A DNA stretch of 64,000 bases, taken from the NCBI GenBank assembly GCA_030524745.1, contig JAUNGC010000008.1, positions 1 through 64,000 on the forward strand. The letters run 5' to 3'. The notes under the pieces are model-generated. The model did not search any database and was not told the DNA's origin. It was given only the letters and a program-made list of their open reading frames with translations. Shown here one piece after another: positions 1-9,061 of the stretch. Position numbers and translations under genes: made by a program. This DNA is from Eubacteriales bacterium (GTDB taxonomy: Bacteria > Bacillota > Clostridia > Lachnospirales > Lachnospiraceae). Each line of letters starts with the position of its first letter. The stretch's first letter is position 1.

Positions 1-79
1 TCTATCATACAGGTTTGCTCCAGTTTTGTATAGGTACGGACTATCTACCGTTTACAGACGATCCAATGCAACGTGCACA

Positions 80-108
80 TTGACAGAGATTTAACAGAGA
101 GGTAAAAT
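80..108 (+). promoter_or_regulatory. sigma-A promoter for rex
   Basis: A perfect -35 box TTGACA (80-85) is followed after 17 bases by TAAAAT (103-108), a 5/6 match to the -10 consensus. Transcription would start near 115, leaving a short leader before the ribosome-binding site AAGGAGG at 125-131. I see no convincing Rex operator (TTG...CAA dyad) over it, so autoregulation is not supported by sequence. The rest of 1-79 holds no gene that I can recognise. Confidence 0.75.
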
Positions 109-142
109 AGTTACTGTTCAGCATAAGGAGGCGTAAAAGTTG

Positions 143-799
143 ATGGTTAAAGAGATTTCACAGGCCGTGATCGGCAGGCTTCCCAGATATTTCCGGTATC
201 TTGGAGAATTAAAGGACGACGGTGTGGAGCGGATTTCCTCGCAGGAACTGTCGAGAATCATGAATGTAACGGCGTCGCAGATCCGTCAGGATTTCAACAA
301 TTTCGGCGGTTTCGGACAGCAGGGATACGGGTATAATGTGGAATATCTTTATACGGAAATCGGGAAAATACTCGGTCTGGACAAGACCCATCATCTGATT
401 ATCGTAGGAGCGGGCAATCTGGGACAGGCCCTCGCCAATTATATGAACTTTGAGCGGAGAGGTTTTATTTTCACGGGACTGTTTGACGTCAATCCTGCGC
501 TTTACGGAAAAAATATCCGGGGAATCAGAGTGCGCCCCATGGAGGAAATGGCGGACTTTGTGCGGCAGAACAACGTGGATATCGCCGTTTTGACGATTCC
601 GAAAACGGAAGCGGAGAAGGTGGCTTCTCAATTGACGTCCGTCGGGATTAAGGCGATCTGGAACTTCGCGCATGTGGACCTCGCAGTGCCGGAGGGCGTT
701 CAGGTGGAAAACGTGCATCTCTCCGACAGTCTGATGCGCCTTTCTTATAATATCAACCGGTATGAAGCGGAAAAAGAGCGGCCTTCCGGGCAGGCTTAA
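143..799 (+). CDS. rex: redox-sensing transcriptional repressor Rex
   Basis: Rex represses fermentation and NADH-reoxidation genes when NAD+ dominates and leaves DNA when it binds NADH. The 218-residue protein has the family layout: an N-terminal winged helix (about 1-80, with the segment ASQIRQDFNNFGGFG) and a Rossmann domain with the dinucleotide motif GAGNLGQ near residue 90. The ribosome-binding site AAGGAGG is 11 bases before this ATG. A TTG one codon earlier (140) is spaced better and could be the true start. The gene heads a run of same-strand genes and is followed after 25 bases by an NAD(P)HX repair gene, which makes sense for a sensor of the NADH/NAD+ ratio. The length is normal for the family. 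Confidence 0.95.
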   Translation: MVKEISQAVIGRLPRYFRYLGELKDDGVERISSQELSRIMNVTASQIRQDFNNFGGFGQQGYGYNVEYLYTEIGKILGLDKTHHLIIVGAGNLGQALANYMNFERRGFIFTGLFDVNPALYGKNIRGIRVRPMEEMADFVRQNNVDIAVLTIPKTEAEKVASQLTSVGIKAIWNFAHVDLAVPEGVQVENVHLSDSLMRLSYNINRYEAEKERPSGQA

Positions 800-824
800 A
801 TGGTTAGGGAACGGGGAGACATAG

Positions 825-2345
825 ATGGAATATGTGGTAACCGCACAGGAGATGCGGCGTTTCGATACAAATACAAGCGAATATTTTAAAATTCCTTCCA
901 TTGTGCTGATGGAACGGGCGGCGCTGGCCTGCCGGGACGAGATTTTAAAAAGGCAAAAGAATCTGGAGCAGTCGCTTAAGGGAACAGGAATGACGGCCAA
1001 AAGACGGGTGCTGGTCGTTGCCGGCTGCGGCAATAACGGGGGCGACGGGTTCGCTCTGGGGCGGCTTTTGATGCAGGACGGTTTTTCGGTGGATTTTGTT
1101 CTGGCAGGAAAAGAAGAAAAAGCGACGGTACAGACGCAGCAGCAGATGGAAAGCGTCCGCGCATACGGCGGCGTGATCAGGCGCAATTTGCCGGATGAAG
1201 AATATGATATTATAGTCGACGCGCTTTTCGGCGTCGGACTTTCCAGAGAACTTTCCGGCTTCTGTCTGGAATGCGTGGAATATATTAACCGGAAAAATAC
1301 GTTTGTCTTTTCCGTGGATATCCCTTCCGGCATCCATGCGGACAGCGGCCGCGTGATGGGAGCCGCGGTGCAGGCGGACGTGACGGTGTCGTTTGGATTT
1401 TTAAAGCTGGGAACTTTATTGTATCCCGGCGTGCGTTATGCGGGACGGGTGGTGAAAGCGTCAATCGGCATCACGCAGGACAGCTTTTTACAGCAGCCTC
1501 CGCACATCTTTACCTTTACGGAAGAGGTATCGGAACTGATGCCTGCGCGCCCAGCGGACGGCAATAAGGGAACGTTCGGAAAAATTGCGCTGCTGGCCGG
1601 CTGCGAAGGAATGGCGGGCGCCGCCGTTTTATCGGGGGAAGGCGCGTTTGCGGCAGGATGCGGTATGGTAAAGATCGTCGGTCCGGAGTCCAACCGCATG
1701 ATTTTGCAGCAGACGCTGCCGGAAGCGATGACAACGGAGAATATCCGGGAGGCGGCAGACTGGGCGGACGTGATTGCGGCCGGACCGGGGCTTTCCACGG
1801 GGGAAAAGGCAAAGGAACAGCTTCGCTATCTGATCCGGGAGACGACAAAGCCGCTGATTCTGGATGCGGATGGAATCAACATTCTGGCGCAGGATGCAGA
1901 ACTTCTGACGGAACTTAACATGCGGCAGAAGGAAGCGGCTACAAGACGGAAACTGGCTTTGACGCCCCATCCCGGCGAACTGGCCAGGCTGGCAGGCTGC
2001 ACGACAAAAGAAGCGCTTGCGGATCCGGAAGGGATCATCACCCGTTGGGCGCAGCGGCTTCGGGCCGTCGTGTTATGCAAAGGGGCAAGAACCTTTGCGG
2101 CGGATCCGGCGGGAAAACTATACGTCAATCAAAGCGGCAACAGCGGCATGGCCACGGCGGGGAGCGGCGACGTGCTGACCGGCATCGTGGCGGCGCTCGC
2201 AGCGCAGGAGCCGGATTTTTTTACCGCTGTCTGTGTCGGCGTGTATCTGCACGGGCTGGCCGGAGATAAGGCGGCCCATGTGAAGAGCGAATACAGCATG
2301 AAGGCCGGAGATATTGCACAAATGGTGCCTTCGCTGCTTTTATAA
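825..2345 (+). CDS. nnrD: bifunctional NAD(P)H-hydrate epimerase / ADP-dependent dehydratase
   Basis: This enzyme repairs the damaged cofactors NADHX and NADPHX. The N-terminal YjeF half (about residues 1-215) is the epimerase, with GNNGGDG near residue 70 and the segment VDIPSGIHADSG. The C-terminal half (about 225-506) is a ribokinase-fold dehydratase with TPHPGELARL and the glycine-rich anion hole GSGDVLTG near residue 446. The fusion of the two activities is common in bacteria, and 506 residues is the usual size. It sits 25 bases behind rex, so the redox sensor and the cofactor repair enzyme are probably co-transcribed. The combined product is also called NnrE-NnrD or YjeF/Nnr. Confidence 0.95.
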   Translation: MEYVVTAQEMRRFDTNTSEYFKIPSIVLMERAALACRDEILKRQKNLEQSLKGTGMTAKRRVLVVAGCGNNGGDGFALGRLLMQDGFSVDFVLAGKEEKATVQTQQQMESVRAYGGVIRRNLPDEEYDIIVDALFGVGLSRELSGFCLECVEYINRKNTFVFSVDIPSGIHADSGRVMGAAVQADVTVSFGFLKLGTLLYPGVRYAGRVVKASIGITQDSFLQQPPHIFTFTEEVSELMPARPADGNKGTFGKIALLAGCEGMAGAAVLSGEGAFAAGCGMVKIVGPESNRMILQQTLPEAMTTENIREAADWADVIAAGPGLSTGEKAKEQLRYLIRETTKPLILDADGINILAQDAELLTELNMRQKEAATRRKLALTPHPGELARLAGCTTKEALADPEGIITRWAQRLRAVVLCKGARTFAADPAGKLYVNQSGNSGMATAGSGDVLTGIVAALAAQEPDFFTAVCVGVYLHGLAGDKAAHVKSEYSMKAGDIAQMVPSLLL

Positions 2346-2390
2346 CCGGCTGCCTCGTTGCGCAGGCGGAATGGAAAGAAGGAATGGAAT

Positions 2391-3569
2391 ATGAAAGGTT
2401 ATGACAGGGTATGGGCGCAGATCGATCTGGATGCTTTCTTATGGAATTTAAGAGAAATGGAGAAAAATATCGCGCCTGATACTTCTTTGATCGGCGTCGT
2501 CAAAACGGACGGATACGGGCATGGCGCTGTTCCGCTGGCAAAAGAGATGGAGCGGGACGAAAAGGTGAGCGGTTTTGCGGTTGCGACGGCGGCGGAAGGC
2601 ATTATCTTAAGAAGAGCCGGCATTACAAAACCGATCCTTGTATTGGGTTATACCTTTCCTGCTGAATATGAAGATATGATCCGGGAAGAAATCCGGGCGG
2701 CGGTTTTTACCGATGAAATGCTCTCCGATATGAAAGCTGCTGCGCGGCGTCTTCAAAAGAACATGATCGTACATATTGCGGTGGATACCGGCATGTCCCG
2801 CATCGGCGTCCGCCCGGATGATTCGGGGCTGGCGTTTGTGAAACGGGCTTTTGAAACGCCGGGCCTTACGGTGGAAGGAATTTTCACGCATTTTGCCCGG
2901 GCGGACGAGGCGGATAAGGCGAGCGCTTATGAACAGCTTCATCAGTTTGCGGCGTTTACGGAACGGATCAGGGCGGAACTGGGATTGACTGTTCCGGTCG
3001 TCCACTGCTCCAACAGCGCCGGCATCCTGGAACTTCGGGAGGCCAATATGAGCGCGGTGCGCGCCGGCATTATTCTGTATGGACTGTGGCCTTCGGAAGA
3101 AGTCGGAAAGGATATCGTTTCGCTGAAGCCGGTTCTTTCTTTATACAGTCATGTGGCATTTGTAAAGGAGCTGGAGGCGGGCAGGCAGATCAGCTACGGC
3201 GGCACTTTTACAACGCCGCATAACATGCGCGTGGCGACAATACCGGTGGGATATGGAGACGGTTATCCCCGGGGATTGTCCAATGTCGGAGATGTTTTGA
3301 TAAACGGAAAGCGCGCCCGCATTTTGGGAAGGATCTGTATGGATCAGTTTATGGTGGATGTGACGAAGATTCCGGACGTAAGAACCGGAACGAAGGTCAC
3401 ATTGATCGGCCGGGATATGACGGAACAGATCACGATGGAGGAACTGGGGGAAAAATCGGGCCGCTTTAATTATGAACTGGCCTGCTGTCTGGGAAAGCGG
3501 ATTCCCCGTATTTATCAAAAAGGCGGAAATGTGATTTCCACAAAGGATTATTTTTCAGATTATGAATGA
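2391..3569 (+). CDS. alr: alanine racemase
   Basis: Alanine racemase interconverts L- and D-alanine with pyridoxal phosphate and supplies D-alanine for peptidoglycan. The PLP lysine lies in VVKTDGYGHG (about residue 37), where many homologues have KANAYGHG. The second catalytic residue, a tyrosine, is in QISYGG near residue 268, and GRICMDQ is also typical. The start is set at 2391 because AAGAAGGAA (2377-2385) is a good ribosome-binding site there. A TTG at 2358 in the same frame would add 11 poorly conserved residues. That gives 392 residues, a normal length. A mazF-type gene follows, an order also known from bacilli (alr, antitoxin, toxin), but here the antitoxin is missing. Confidence 0.95.
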   Translation: MKGYDRVWAQIDLDAFLWNLREMEKNIAPDTSLIGVVKTDGYGHGAVPLAKEMERDEKVSGFAVATAAEGIILRRAGITKPILVLGYTFPAEYEDMIREEIRAAVFTDEMLSDMKAAARRLQKNMIVHIAVDTGMSRIGVRPDDSGLAFVKRAFETPGLTVEGIFTHFARADEADKASAYEQLHQFAAFTERIRAELGLTVPVVHCSNSAGILELREANMSAVRAGIILYGLWPSEEVGKDIVSLKPVLSLYSHVAFVKELEAGRQISYGGTFTTPHNMRVATIPVGYGDGYPRGLSNVGDVLINGKRARILGRICMDQFMVDVTKIPDVRTGTKVTLIGRDMTEQITMEELGEKSGRFNYELACCLGKRIPRIYQKGGNVISTKDYFSDYE

Positions 3570-3636
3570 TGCGGAATACCTTCCGAAAAAACGGGTAATA
3601 CTCTGATTATGAGATTAACAGGAGGAAGGTAATGCT

Positions 3637-3978
3637 GTGAAACGTGGAGATATTTATTATGCGGATTTAAGGCCGGTGGTCGGATCGGAACAGGGCGGTA
3701 TCAGACCGGTCCTGATTATTCAGAATGACGTGGGCAACCGCCACAGTCCGACGGTGATCTGCGCCGCTATCACGTCAAAAATGAATAAAGCGAAGCTGCC
3801 GACGCACATTGAAATTCTTTCAGATCAGTACGATATTGAAAAGGATTCGGTCATTTTGCTGGAACAGCTTCGCACAATAGATAAAAAGCGGCTGAAAGAC
3901 AAAGTATGTCATTTGGATCATGCGATGATGATAAAAGTGAACCGGGCGCTGAAGGTGAGTCTGGAATTGGATACATAA
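3637..3978 (+). CDS. mazF: MazF/PemK-type mRNA endoribonuclease toxin
   Basis: The 113-residue protein matches the EndoA/MazF family along its full length: [19 protein letters not shown] at the N-terminus, RPVLIIQND, and the helix region [11 protein letters not shown]. Family members cut single-stranded mRNA at short specific sequences. It starts at GTG 3637 behind a strong GGAGGAAGG site (3621-3629). In Bacillus the equivalent gene follows alr and a CopG-like antitoxin gene. Here only 67 bases separate alr from mazF, too few for an antitoxin, and the gene behind is a transporter. The toxin may therefore be neutralised by a protein encoded elsewhere, or kept low in expression. The assignment to the family is firm; toxicity is inferred. 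Confidence 0.93.
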   Translation: MKRGDIYYADLRPVVGSEQGGIRPVLIIQNDVGNRHSPTVICAAITSKMNKAKLPTHIEILSDQYDIEKDSVILLEQLRTIDKKRLKDKVCHLDHAMMIKVNRALKVSLELDT

Positions 3979-4003
3979 GGGAAAACGGCCTTTTTTTACT
4001 TTC

Positions 4004-4032
4004 TTGACGTTTTTGTGTGAAGATGTTATGAT
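4004..4032 (+). promoter_or_regulatory. sigma-A promoter for the CNNM/CBS transporter gene
   Basis: TTGACG (4004-4009) and TATGAT (4027-4032) are separated by 17 bases, each a 5/6 match to consensus. The spacing to the start codon at 4057 leaves room for the ribosome-binding site AAAGGAG (4041-4047). The T-run at 3991-3997 just before it could help end transcription from mazF, but no strong stem precedes it. Confidence 0.7.
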
Positions 4033-4056
4033 AGGCTGTAAAAAGGAGTTGATCGT

Positions 4057-5448
4057 ATGGACGATGGCGGACCTACTGCCAGTATACTGTTGTTTTTGGC
4101 GCTGCTGATTCTGGATGCGGCGATTTATGGATTCGGTTCTGCAATACAGAATCTCAATGTGAAAGAAGAAGAGCGCAGAGCGCTGGAAGATGGCAATAAG
4201 AAATCAATCCGGCTGTGCCGTCTGATTCACGGATCGGAAAGCTATGTGAATATGGTGCAGGTGATCGTCACGTTTGTGAATCTGATCGTCGGCGGCTATT
4301 TTTTAAGAAGCTTCGGGGCTTTTCTTCGTGATTTTGCAGACGGCATGATGAAGAACTGGAACGAAGATTCTTCCTGGTTTTTATATGGACTTTTGCCGGC
4401 GGTTTCCTTTTTTGCGGCAGTTCTTCTGATCCTTTATATTCTGCTTGTTTTCGGCGTGCTGATCCCGAAAAAGCTGGCGGCAAGAGCACCGGAGAAGTGG
4501 GCCTACCGGCTGGTCGGTTTTGTATGGGTGCTAAAGACGCTGCTTTCTCCCCTTACGTTTCTTGTGACGCTGACTTCACGCGGCGTGCTTTTGCTTTTCG
4601 GCATCCGGGAAGACGACGGACACAGCGATGTGACCGAAGATGAAATCATTTCCATGGTCAATGAAGGCCATGAGCAGGGCGTCATTCAGGCCAGCGAGGC
4701 CGAGATGATAACGAATATTTTTGAATTCGGGGATAAAGAAGCCACGGATATCATGACGAACCGGAGAGATATCGTTGCCATAGACTGCCGGATGTCCTTC
4801 GGCGAGGCGGTGGCGTTCATGCTAAACGGCAATAACAGCCGGTATCCGGTCTATAAAGAAAATATCGATCATATCATCGGCGTTTTACATATGAAGGACG
4901 CCCTTCGCAGACAACAGCAGATTGATTCGGATAAGCCGCTGGAAGAAATTCCGGGACTGCTCAGGCAGGTGCGCTTCATTCCGGAAACGCGCAAGATCGA
5001 CGCGCTGTTTAAAACGATGCAGTCCATGAAGCTACAAATGGTGATCGTGGTGGATGAATACGGACAAACCTCCGGCCTGATCGCCATGGAAGATATTCTG
5101 GAAGAAATCGTCGGCAATATCCTGGATGAATATGACGACGAGGAAGTCTGCATCCAGCAAAAGAGTCAGGATGAATATGTGATAGAGGGAAAAACCCGGC
5201 TGGAAGATCTGGAAGAACGGTTCGGCATTTGTTTTGACGAGGAAGAATTTGAAACCATCAACGGCTTTCTCATCGCAAAGCTGGAACACATTCCCGCGCC
5301 TGACGAACAGTTTGATACGACAGTGGACGGCTATAATTTTAAAATTTTATCGATTGAAAACAAAATGATCACCCAGGTTCTGGTGACCAGGCTTATGAAG
5401 CCTGAGTCTGCCCAAGAGGAACCAGAAGATAATAAATCCAAAGAATAA
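4057..5448 (+). CDS. CNNM/CBS-domain membrane protein (HlyC/CorC family)
   Basis: The 463-residue protein has the standard order of this family. An N-terminal CNNM (DUF21) domain with about three to four membrane segments (about residues 1-180) is followed by two CBS domains (about 205-335, beginning near [15 protein letters not shown]) and a C-terminal CorC/HlyC transporter-associated domain (about 350-440). Homologues are linked to magnesium, sodium or cobalt export; the older name 'hemolysin' is historical. It has its own promoter and is followed after 11 bases by yebC. The substrate cannot be told from sequence. Confidence 0.88.
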   Translation: MDDGGPTASILLFLALLILDAAIYGFGSAIQNLNVKEEERRALEDGNKKSIRLCRLIHGSESYVNMVQVIVTFVNLIVGGYFLRSFGAFLRDFADGMMKNWNEDSSWFLYGLLPAVSFFAAVLLILYILLVFGVLIPKKLAARAPEKWAYRLVGFVWVLKTLLSPLTFLVTLTSRGVLLLFGIREDDGHSDVTEDEIISMVNEGHEQGVIQASEAEMITNIFEFGDKEATDIMTNRRDIVAIDCRMSFGEAVAFMLNGNNSRYPVYKENIDHIIGVLHMKDALRRQQQIDSDKPLEEIPGLLRQVRFIPETRKIDALFKTMQSMKLQMVIVVDEYGQTSGLIAMEDILEEIVGNILDEYDDEEVCIQQKSQDEYVIEGKTRLEDLEERFGICFDEEEFETINGFLIAKLEHIPAPDEQFDTTVDGYNFKILSIENKMITQVLVTRLMKPESAQEEPEDNKSKE

Positions 5449-5459
5449 GGAGAAGAGAC

Positions 5460-6191
5460 ATGTCAGGACATTCAAAATTTGCCAACATCAAGCATAAGAA
5501 AGAAAAGAACGATGCGGCGAAGGGCAAAATCTTTACGATCATCGGAAGAGAAATCGCCGTTGCGGTAAAGGAAGGCGGCCCGGATCCTGCCAATAATTTT
5601 AAACTTTCCCAGGTGATTGCGAAGGCAAAATCCAACAATATGCCAAACGATACCATTGAGCGCGGCATCAAGAAAGCTGCCGGAGATGTGGGAAATGTCA
5701 ACTATGAATATGTGACCTATGAAGGATACGGCCCCAACGGCATTGCGATCATTGTGGACGCTCTGACGGACAATAAGAACAGAACCGCAGCGAACGTGAG
5801 AAGCGCGTTCACCAAAGGAAACGGAAATATCGGCACGCCCGGATGCGTGTCTTTCATGTTTGATAAAAAAGGACAGATCATCATCGACAAAGAAGAGTGT
5901 GAAATGGAAGCGGATGATCTGATGATGCTGGCGCTGGATGCAGGGGCGGAGGATTTCTCGGAGGAAGAGGACAGCTTTGAAGTGCTGACCGATCCGGATT
6001 CCTTTGAAGAGGTGCGCTCTGCGCTGGAAAAGGAAGGCATTCAGATGGCGCAGGCAGAAGTTACCATGATTCCGCAGAACTATGTGACGCTGACCGACGA
6101 AACCGCTTTGAAAAATCTGCAGAGAACGCTGGATCTTCTGGATGAAGACGACGACGTGCAGGCGGTATATCACAACTGGGACGAGGAGTAA
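5460..6191 (+). CDS. yebC: YebC/PmpR family protein
   Basis: This 243-residue protein starts with the signature [20 protein letters not shown] (shortened here) and runs through the three domains of the YebC family. Members are described as transcriptional regulators and, for some, as factors that help translation of proline-rich stretches. The ribosome-binding site AAGGAGA lies just upstream. The gene is 11 bases behind the transporter and 3 bases ahead of a sulfhydrylase-like gene, so the three are probably co-transcribed. Length and domain content are normal. Confidence 0.93.
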   Translation: MSGHSKFANIKHKKEKNDAAKGKIFTIIGREIAVAVKEGGPDPANNFKLSQVIAKAKSNNMPNDTIERGIKKAAGDVGNVNYEYVTYEGYGPNGIAIIVDALTDNKNRTAANVRSAFTKGNGNIGTPGCVSFMFDKKGQIIIDKEECEMEADDLMMLALDAGAEDFSEEEDSFEVLTDPDSFEEVRSALEKEGIQMAQAEVTMIPQNYVTLTDETALKNLQRTLDLLDEDDDVQAVYHNWDEE

Positions 6192-6194
6192 GGA

Positions 6195-7457
6195 ATGAAT
6201 AAGGAAACGATCTGTATCCAGTCCGGATGGAAACCCAAAAACGGAGAGCCCAGAGTGCTCCCGATTTATCAGAGTACCACCTTTAAATATGAAACTTCCG
6301 AGCAGATGGGACGTCTTTTTGATCTGGAAGAAAGCGGATATTTTTATACCCGCCTGGCGAATCCGACCAATGACAGCGTGGCGCAGAAAATCTGCGAACT
6401 GGAGGGCGGTGTGGCGGCTATGCTCACTTCTTCCGGACAGGCTGCAAACTATTATGCGGTCTTTAACATCTGCGAGGCCGGCGATCATGTGGTTTTGTCT
6501 TCCACGGTGTATGGCGGCACCTTTAATCTGCTGACCTGCACCATGAAGAAGATGGGGATTTCCTGTACCGTGGTGGATCCTGATTCTGATTATGATACAT
6601 TATGTCAGGCATTTTTGCCGAATACCAAATGCGTGCTGGCGGAAACGATTGCCAATCCGGCGCTGGTGGTGCTGGACATTGAGAAGTTTGCAAAGGCAGC
6701 GCATGCGCATCAGGTTCCGCTGATTGTGGATAACACTTTCCCTACGCCGATTAACTGCAATTCGTTTCAGTGGGGCGCGGACATCGTAACCCATTCCACA
6801 ACCAAATATATGGACGGTCATGCGATGTGCGTGGGCGGCGCGATTGTGGATTCCGGCAATTTTGACTGGGCGGCTTATCCGGATAAATTCCCGGGACTGT
6901 GCACGCCGGATGAATCGTATCACGGCATCGTTTATACGGAAAAGTTCGGAAAGGCTGCTTACATTACGAAAGCGACTTCTCAACTGATGCGGGATCTGGG
7001 TTCCATCCAGTCGCCGCAGAACGCGTTCCTTTTAAATATCGGTTTGGAAACGCTGCATCTGCGCATGCCGCGCCACTGTGAAAACGCGCTGAAGGTTGCG
7101 GAATTTTTAGAGCGGCATGAGAAAGTGGCATGGGTGAATTATCCGGGCTTAAAGAGCAGCAAATATTATGAACTGGCGCAGAAATATATGCCGGACGGCA
7201 CCTGCGGCGTCATTTCCTTCGGCTTAAAGGGCGGCCGGAAAGCGGCGGAAGAGATGATGGATCATCTGAAGCTGGCGGCGATCGTGACGCACGTTGCGGA
7301 TGCGCGCACCTGCGTGCTCCATCCGGCAAGCCATACGCACCGGCAGATGAATGACGAGCAGTTAAAGGAAGCGGGTGTGGCGCCCGATCTGATCCGTCTT
7401 TCCGTCGGTATTGAAAATGTGAATGATATCATCGCGGATCTGGAACAGGCATTGTAA
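6195..7457 (+). CDS. O-acetylhomoserine sulfhydrylase-like PLP enzyme (Cys/Met metabolism family)
   Basis: A 420-residue enzyme of the Cys/Met metabolism PLP family. The cofactor lysine lies in THSTTKYMDGH, and other family motifs are YTRLANPTND, SSGQAANYYA and VDNTFPTP. The length and the segment LIRLSVGIENVNDI fit O-acetyl-L-homoserine sulfhydrylase (MetY), which makes homocysteine from O-acetylhomoserine and sulfide. A methionine gamma-lyase or cystathionine lyase role is possible because the subfamilies are hard to separate by eye. It starts 3 bases after yebC. No S-box or T-box leader is present, so methionine control is not visible at this locus. Confidence 0.85.
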   Translation: MNKETICIQSGWKPKNGEPRVLPIYQSTTFKYETSEQMGRLFDLEESGYFYTRLANPTNDSVAQKICELEGGVAAMLTSSGQAANYYAVFNICEAGDHVVLSSTVYGGTFNLLTCTMKKMGISCTVVDPDSDYDTLCQAFLPNTKCVLAETIANPALVVLDIEKFAKAAHAHQVPLIVDNTFPTPINCNSFQWGADIVTHSTTKYMDGHAMCVGGAIVDSGNFDWAAYPDKFPGLCTPDESYHGIVYTEKFGKAAYITKATSQLMRDLGSIQSPQNAFLLNIGLETLHLRMPRHCENALKVAEFLERHEKVAWVNYPGLKSSKYYELAQKYMPDGTCGVISFGLKGGRKAAEEMMDHLKLAAIVTHVADARTCVLHPASHTHRQMNDEQLKEAGVAPDLIRLSVGIENVNDIIADLEQAL

Positions 7458-7502
7458 GAATTGCCGTAAGGCAGCTTTGTTTGGGCGGAAATTGGGGGCG
7501 AT

Positions 7503-8987
7503 ATGAGAAAAAAGAGCACGATTTCCTGGTTTGTATTTACATGTGTTTTGTGTCTGGGATTTTCCGGAACGACAGCCTCGCTGACCAAAATGCTGGGGCT
7601 GTCCGTTTATGCATATTATGCGCTGACGGCGGCGCTGATTGGCGCCGTATTGCTTTTCGTTTACCTGCCGATCAAGCTTCTGGCAGGTAAATTTGGTTTA
7701 TCCGCTGAGAATCACAGCGCGGATACCAGAAAAAAAGCGGTCGCCGGAATATTTGAGACGACGAAAAAAATCTCTCCAAAAGACGGCATTTGCCTGATAC
7801 TTCTTATGGCGGTATTGGTGAATGTGAGGATTTTTTTGGCGCCTGTTGCCGTTGCGAGAACGGAAACGGACGTCTTTTTGGGGCTGCCCGGTCTTTTTTC
7901 CGGAGAGTTATATGCCGGAATCGTATCTTTTCTTATGCAATTTCTGTTTGAAACAGACGCGGTTTTTTTGTGCAATCTGAGTTTCCAGGTGTTGGGGGTT
8001 TTCTTTCTTTATATGGGTATCCGCCTGCTGTCGGGGACGATATGTGCGGTAACGACGCTCGTTTTTGTGATTTATCTGCCCGTTTTTCATAATAGCGTCT
8101 ATATGGCGGAGCCGCAAAGTATGATGCTTTTTTTCTTTGGCTTTTTGATATGGATCTGCGCCTTCTGCCTTGGACGGATCAGCGGCGCAGCATGGAACGG
8201 AGCCGTTTACACCCCGGCTTTCATTGCCGGATTATTTCTCGGCGCCGCCGCCTTTGTCAATACGCAGCTTTGCGTTCTGCTGTTCCTTATGGGAAGCGGA
8301 ATCGGCAGACTGCCAAAAAAAATCAGAAAAAAGGCTGCCGCCGGTTTTGGCTGCGCGGTATTGATCGGCTTTTTTCTCTGCTTTGGCTGTTCGGTTTACT
8401 TTTTCGGCGAAGGACAAAGCTTGCCGGAAAAATGCCTGCGTATATTAGAGGGCTGGATGTTGTCAGGGACCACGCGGGAATATGACGCGCTGCTTCATTC
8501 GCCGACCCTGGCGGATTACTGGATGATTATACCGCCGTACCTTCTTGCGTTTCTGGCTGTATTCGGCGCATCTGACACAGAAACCAACCGGGGAAACGGA
8601 CGGCAGTGGATCTGGCCGCTTGCGCTGACCGTGATTCTGGAAACGCTGGGAAATGCGCCGCTGCAGGAACAGGGAATCCGCTTTGTGCTTCTGGGCGTGA
8701 CGGCCGGCTACGGCGTTCGAAGGATGTTTTTGGCGGAAAGCCGGGAAGGCTTTGCGGAAGAGGGAGAAGATGCTTTGGATGAGAGGGTGGAGAAGATGTT
8801 AGACGAAGAAAAAAAAGAAACGGAACAGAAAGGCGTTTTACCCAAAAAACCGGGCGAATATCTGGACAATCCGCTTCCGGTGCCGAAACGCCATGTGAAA
8901 AAGGAAATGAGTTATGGTTTTGAACCCCGGGAGGATCAGATGTTTTATGACGTTCCGGTGTCGGATCAGGATGATTTTGATATCTGA
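7503..8987 (+). CDS. polytopic membrane protein of unknown function
   Basis: I do not recognise this 494-residue protein. It has roughly ten hydrophobic segments between residues 10 and 415, with an early extracellular stretch containing ARTETDVFLGLPG between membrane segments. A charged cytoplasmic tail of about 80 residues follows, rich in Glu and Lys (LDERVEKMLDEEKKETEQK) and ending in acidic residues. The membrane layout recalls GT-C glycosyltransferases or polymer-handling proteins, but I see no diagnostic motif. The start has a purine-rich GGGGGCGAT site just upstream. It lies between a sulfur amino acid enzyme and tepA, which gives no clear functional hint. Confidence 0.8.
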   Translation: MRKKSTISWFVFTCVLCLGFSGTTASLTKMLGLSVYAYYALTAALIGAVLLFVYLPIKLLAGKFGLSAENHSADTRKKAVAGIFETTKKISPKDGICLILLMAVLVNVRIFLAPVAVARTETDVFLGLPGLFSGELYAGIVSFLMQFLFETDAVFLCNLSFQVLGVFFLYMGIRLLSGTICAVTTLVFVIYLPVFHNSVYMAEPQSMMLFFFGFLIWICAFCLGRISGAAWNGAVYTPAFIAGLFLGAAAFVNTQLCVLLFLMGSGIGRLPKKIRKKAAAGFGCAVLIGFFLCFGCSVYFFGEGQSLPEKCLRILEGWMLSGTTREYDALLHSPTLADYWMIIPPYLLAFLAVFGASDTETNRGNGRQWIWPLALTVILETLGNAPLQEQGIRFVLLGVTAGYGVRRMFLAESREGFAEEGEDALDERVEKMLDEEKKETEQKGVLPKKPGEYLDNPLPVPKRHVKKEMSYGFEPREDQMFYDVPVSDQDDFDI

Positions 8988-9005
8988 AAAGGTATAAAAA
9001 AAGCG

Positions 9006-9052
9006 CTCCTGCACATACTTCCCTTAAGATCAGGAAAGGATTCATGCAGGGG
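9006..9052 (+). promoter_or_regulatory. hairpin covering the tepA ribosome-binding site
   Basis: CTCCTGCA (9006-9013) can pair with TGCAGGGG (9045-9052), seven Watson-Crick pairs and one G-T pair, around a loop of about 31 bases. The 3' arm overlaps the only good ribosome-binding site for tepA (AGGGGTGA, 9048-9055). A run of six T follows directly and ends at the start codon. It could act as a weak terminator or as a translation block. The pairing is visible; the function is inferred. Confidence 0.4.
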
Positions 9053-9061
9053 TGATTTTTT

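Noticed and set aside
85..142. Rex operator for autoregulation
   Set aside because: No TTGTGA...TCACAA-type dyad is found near the promoter.
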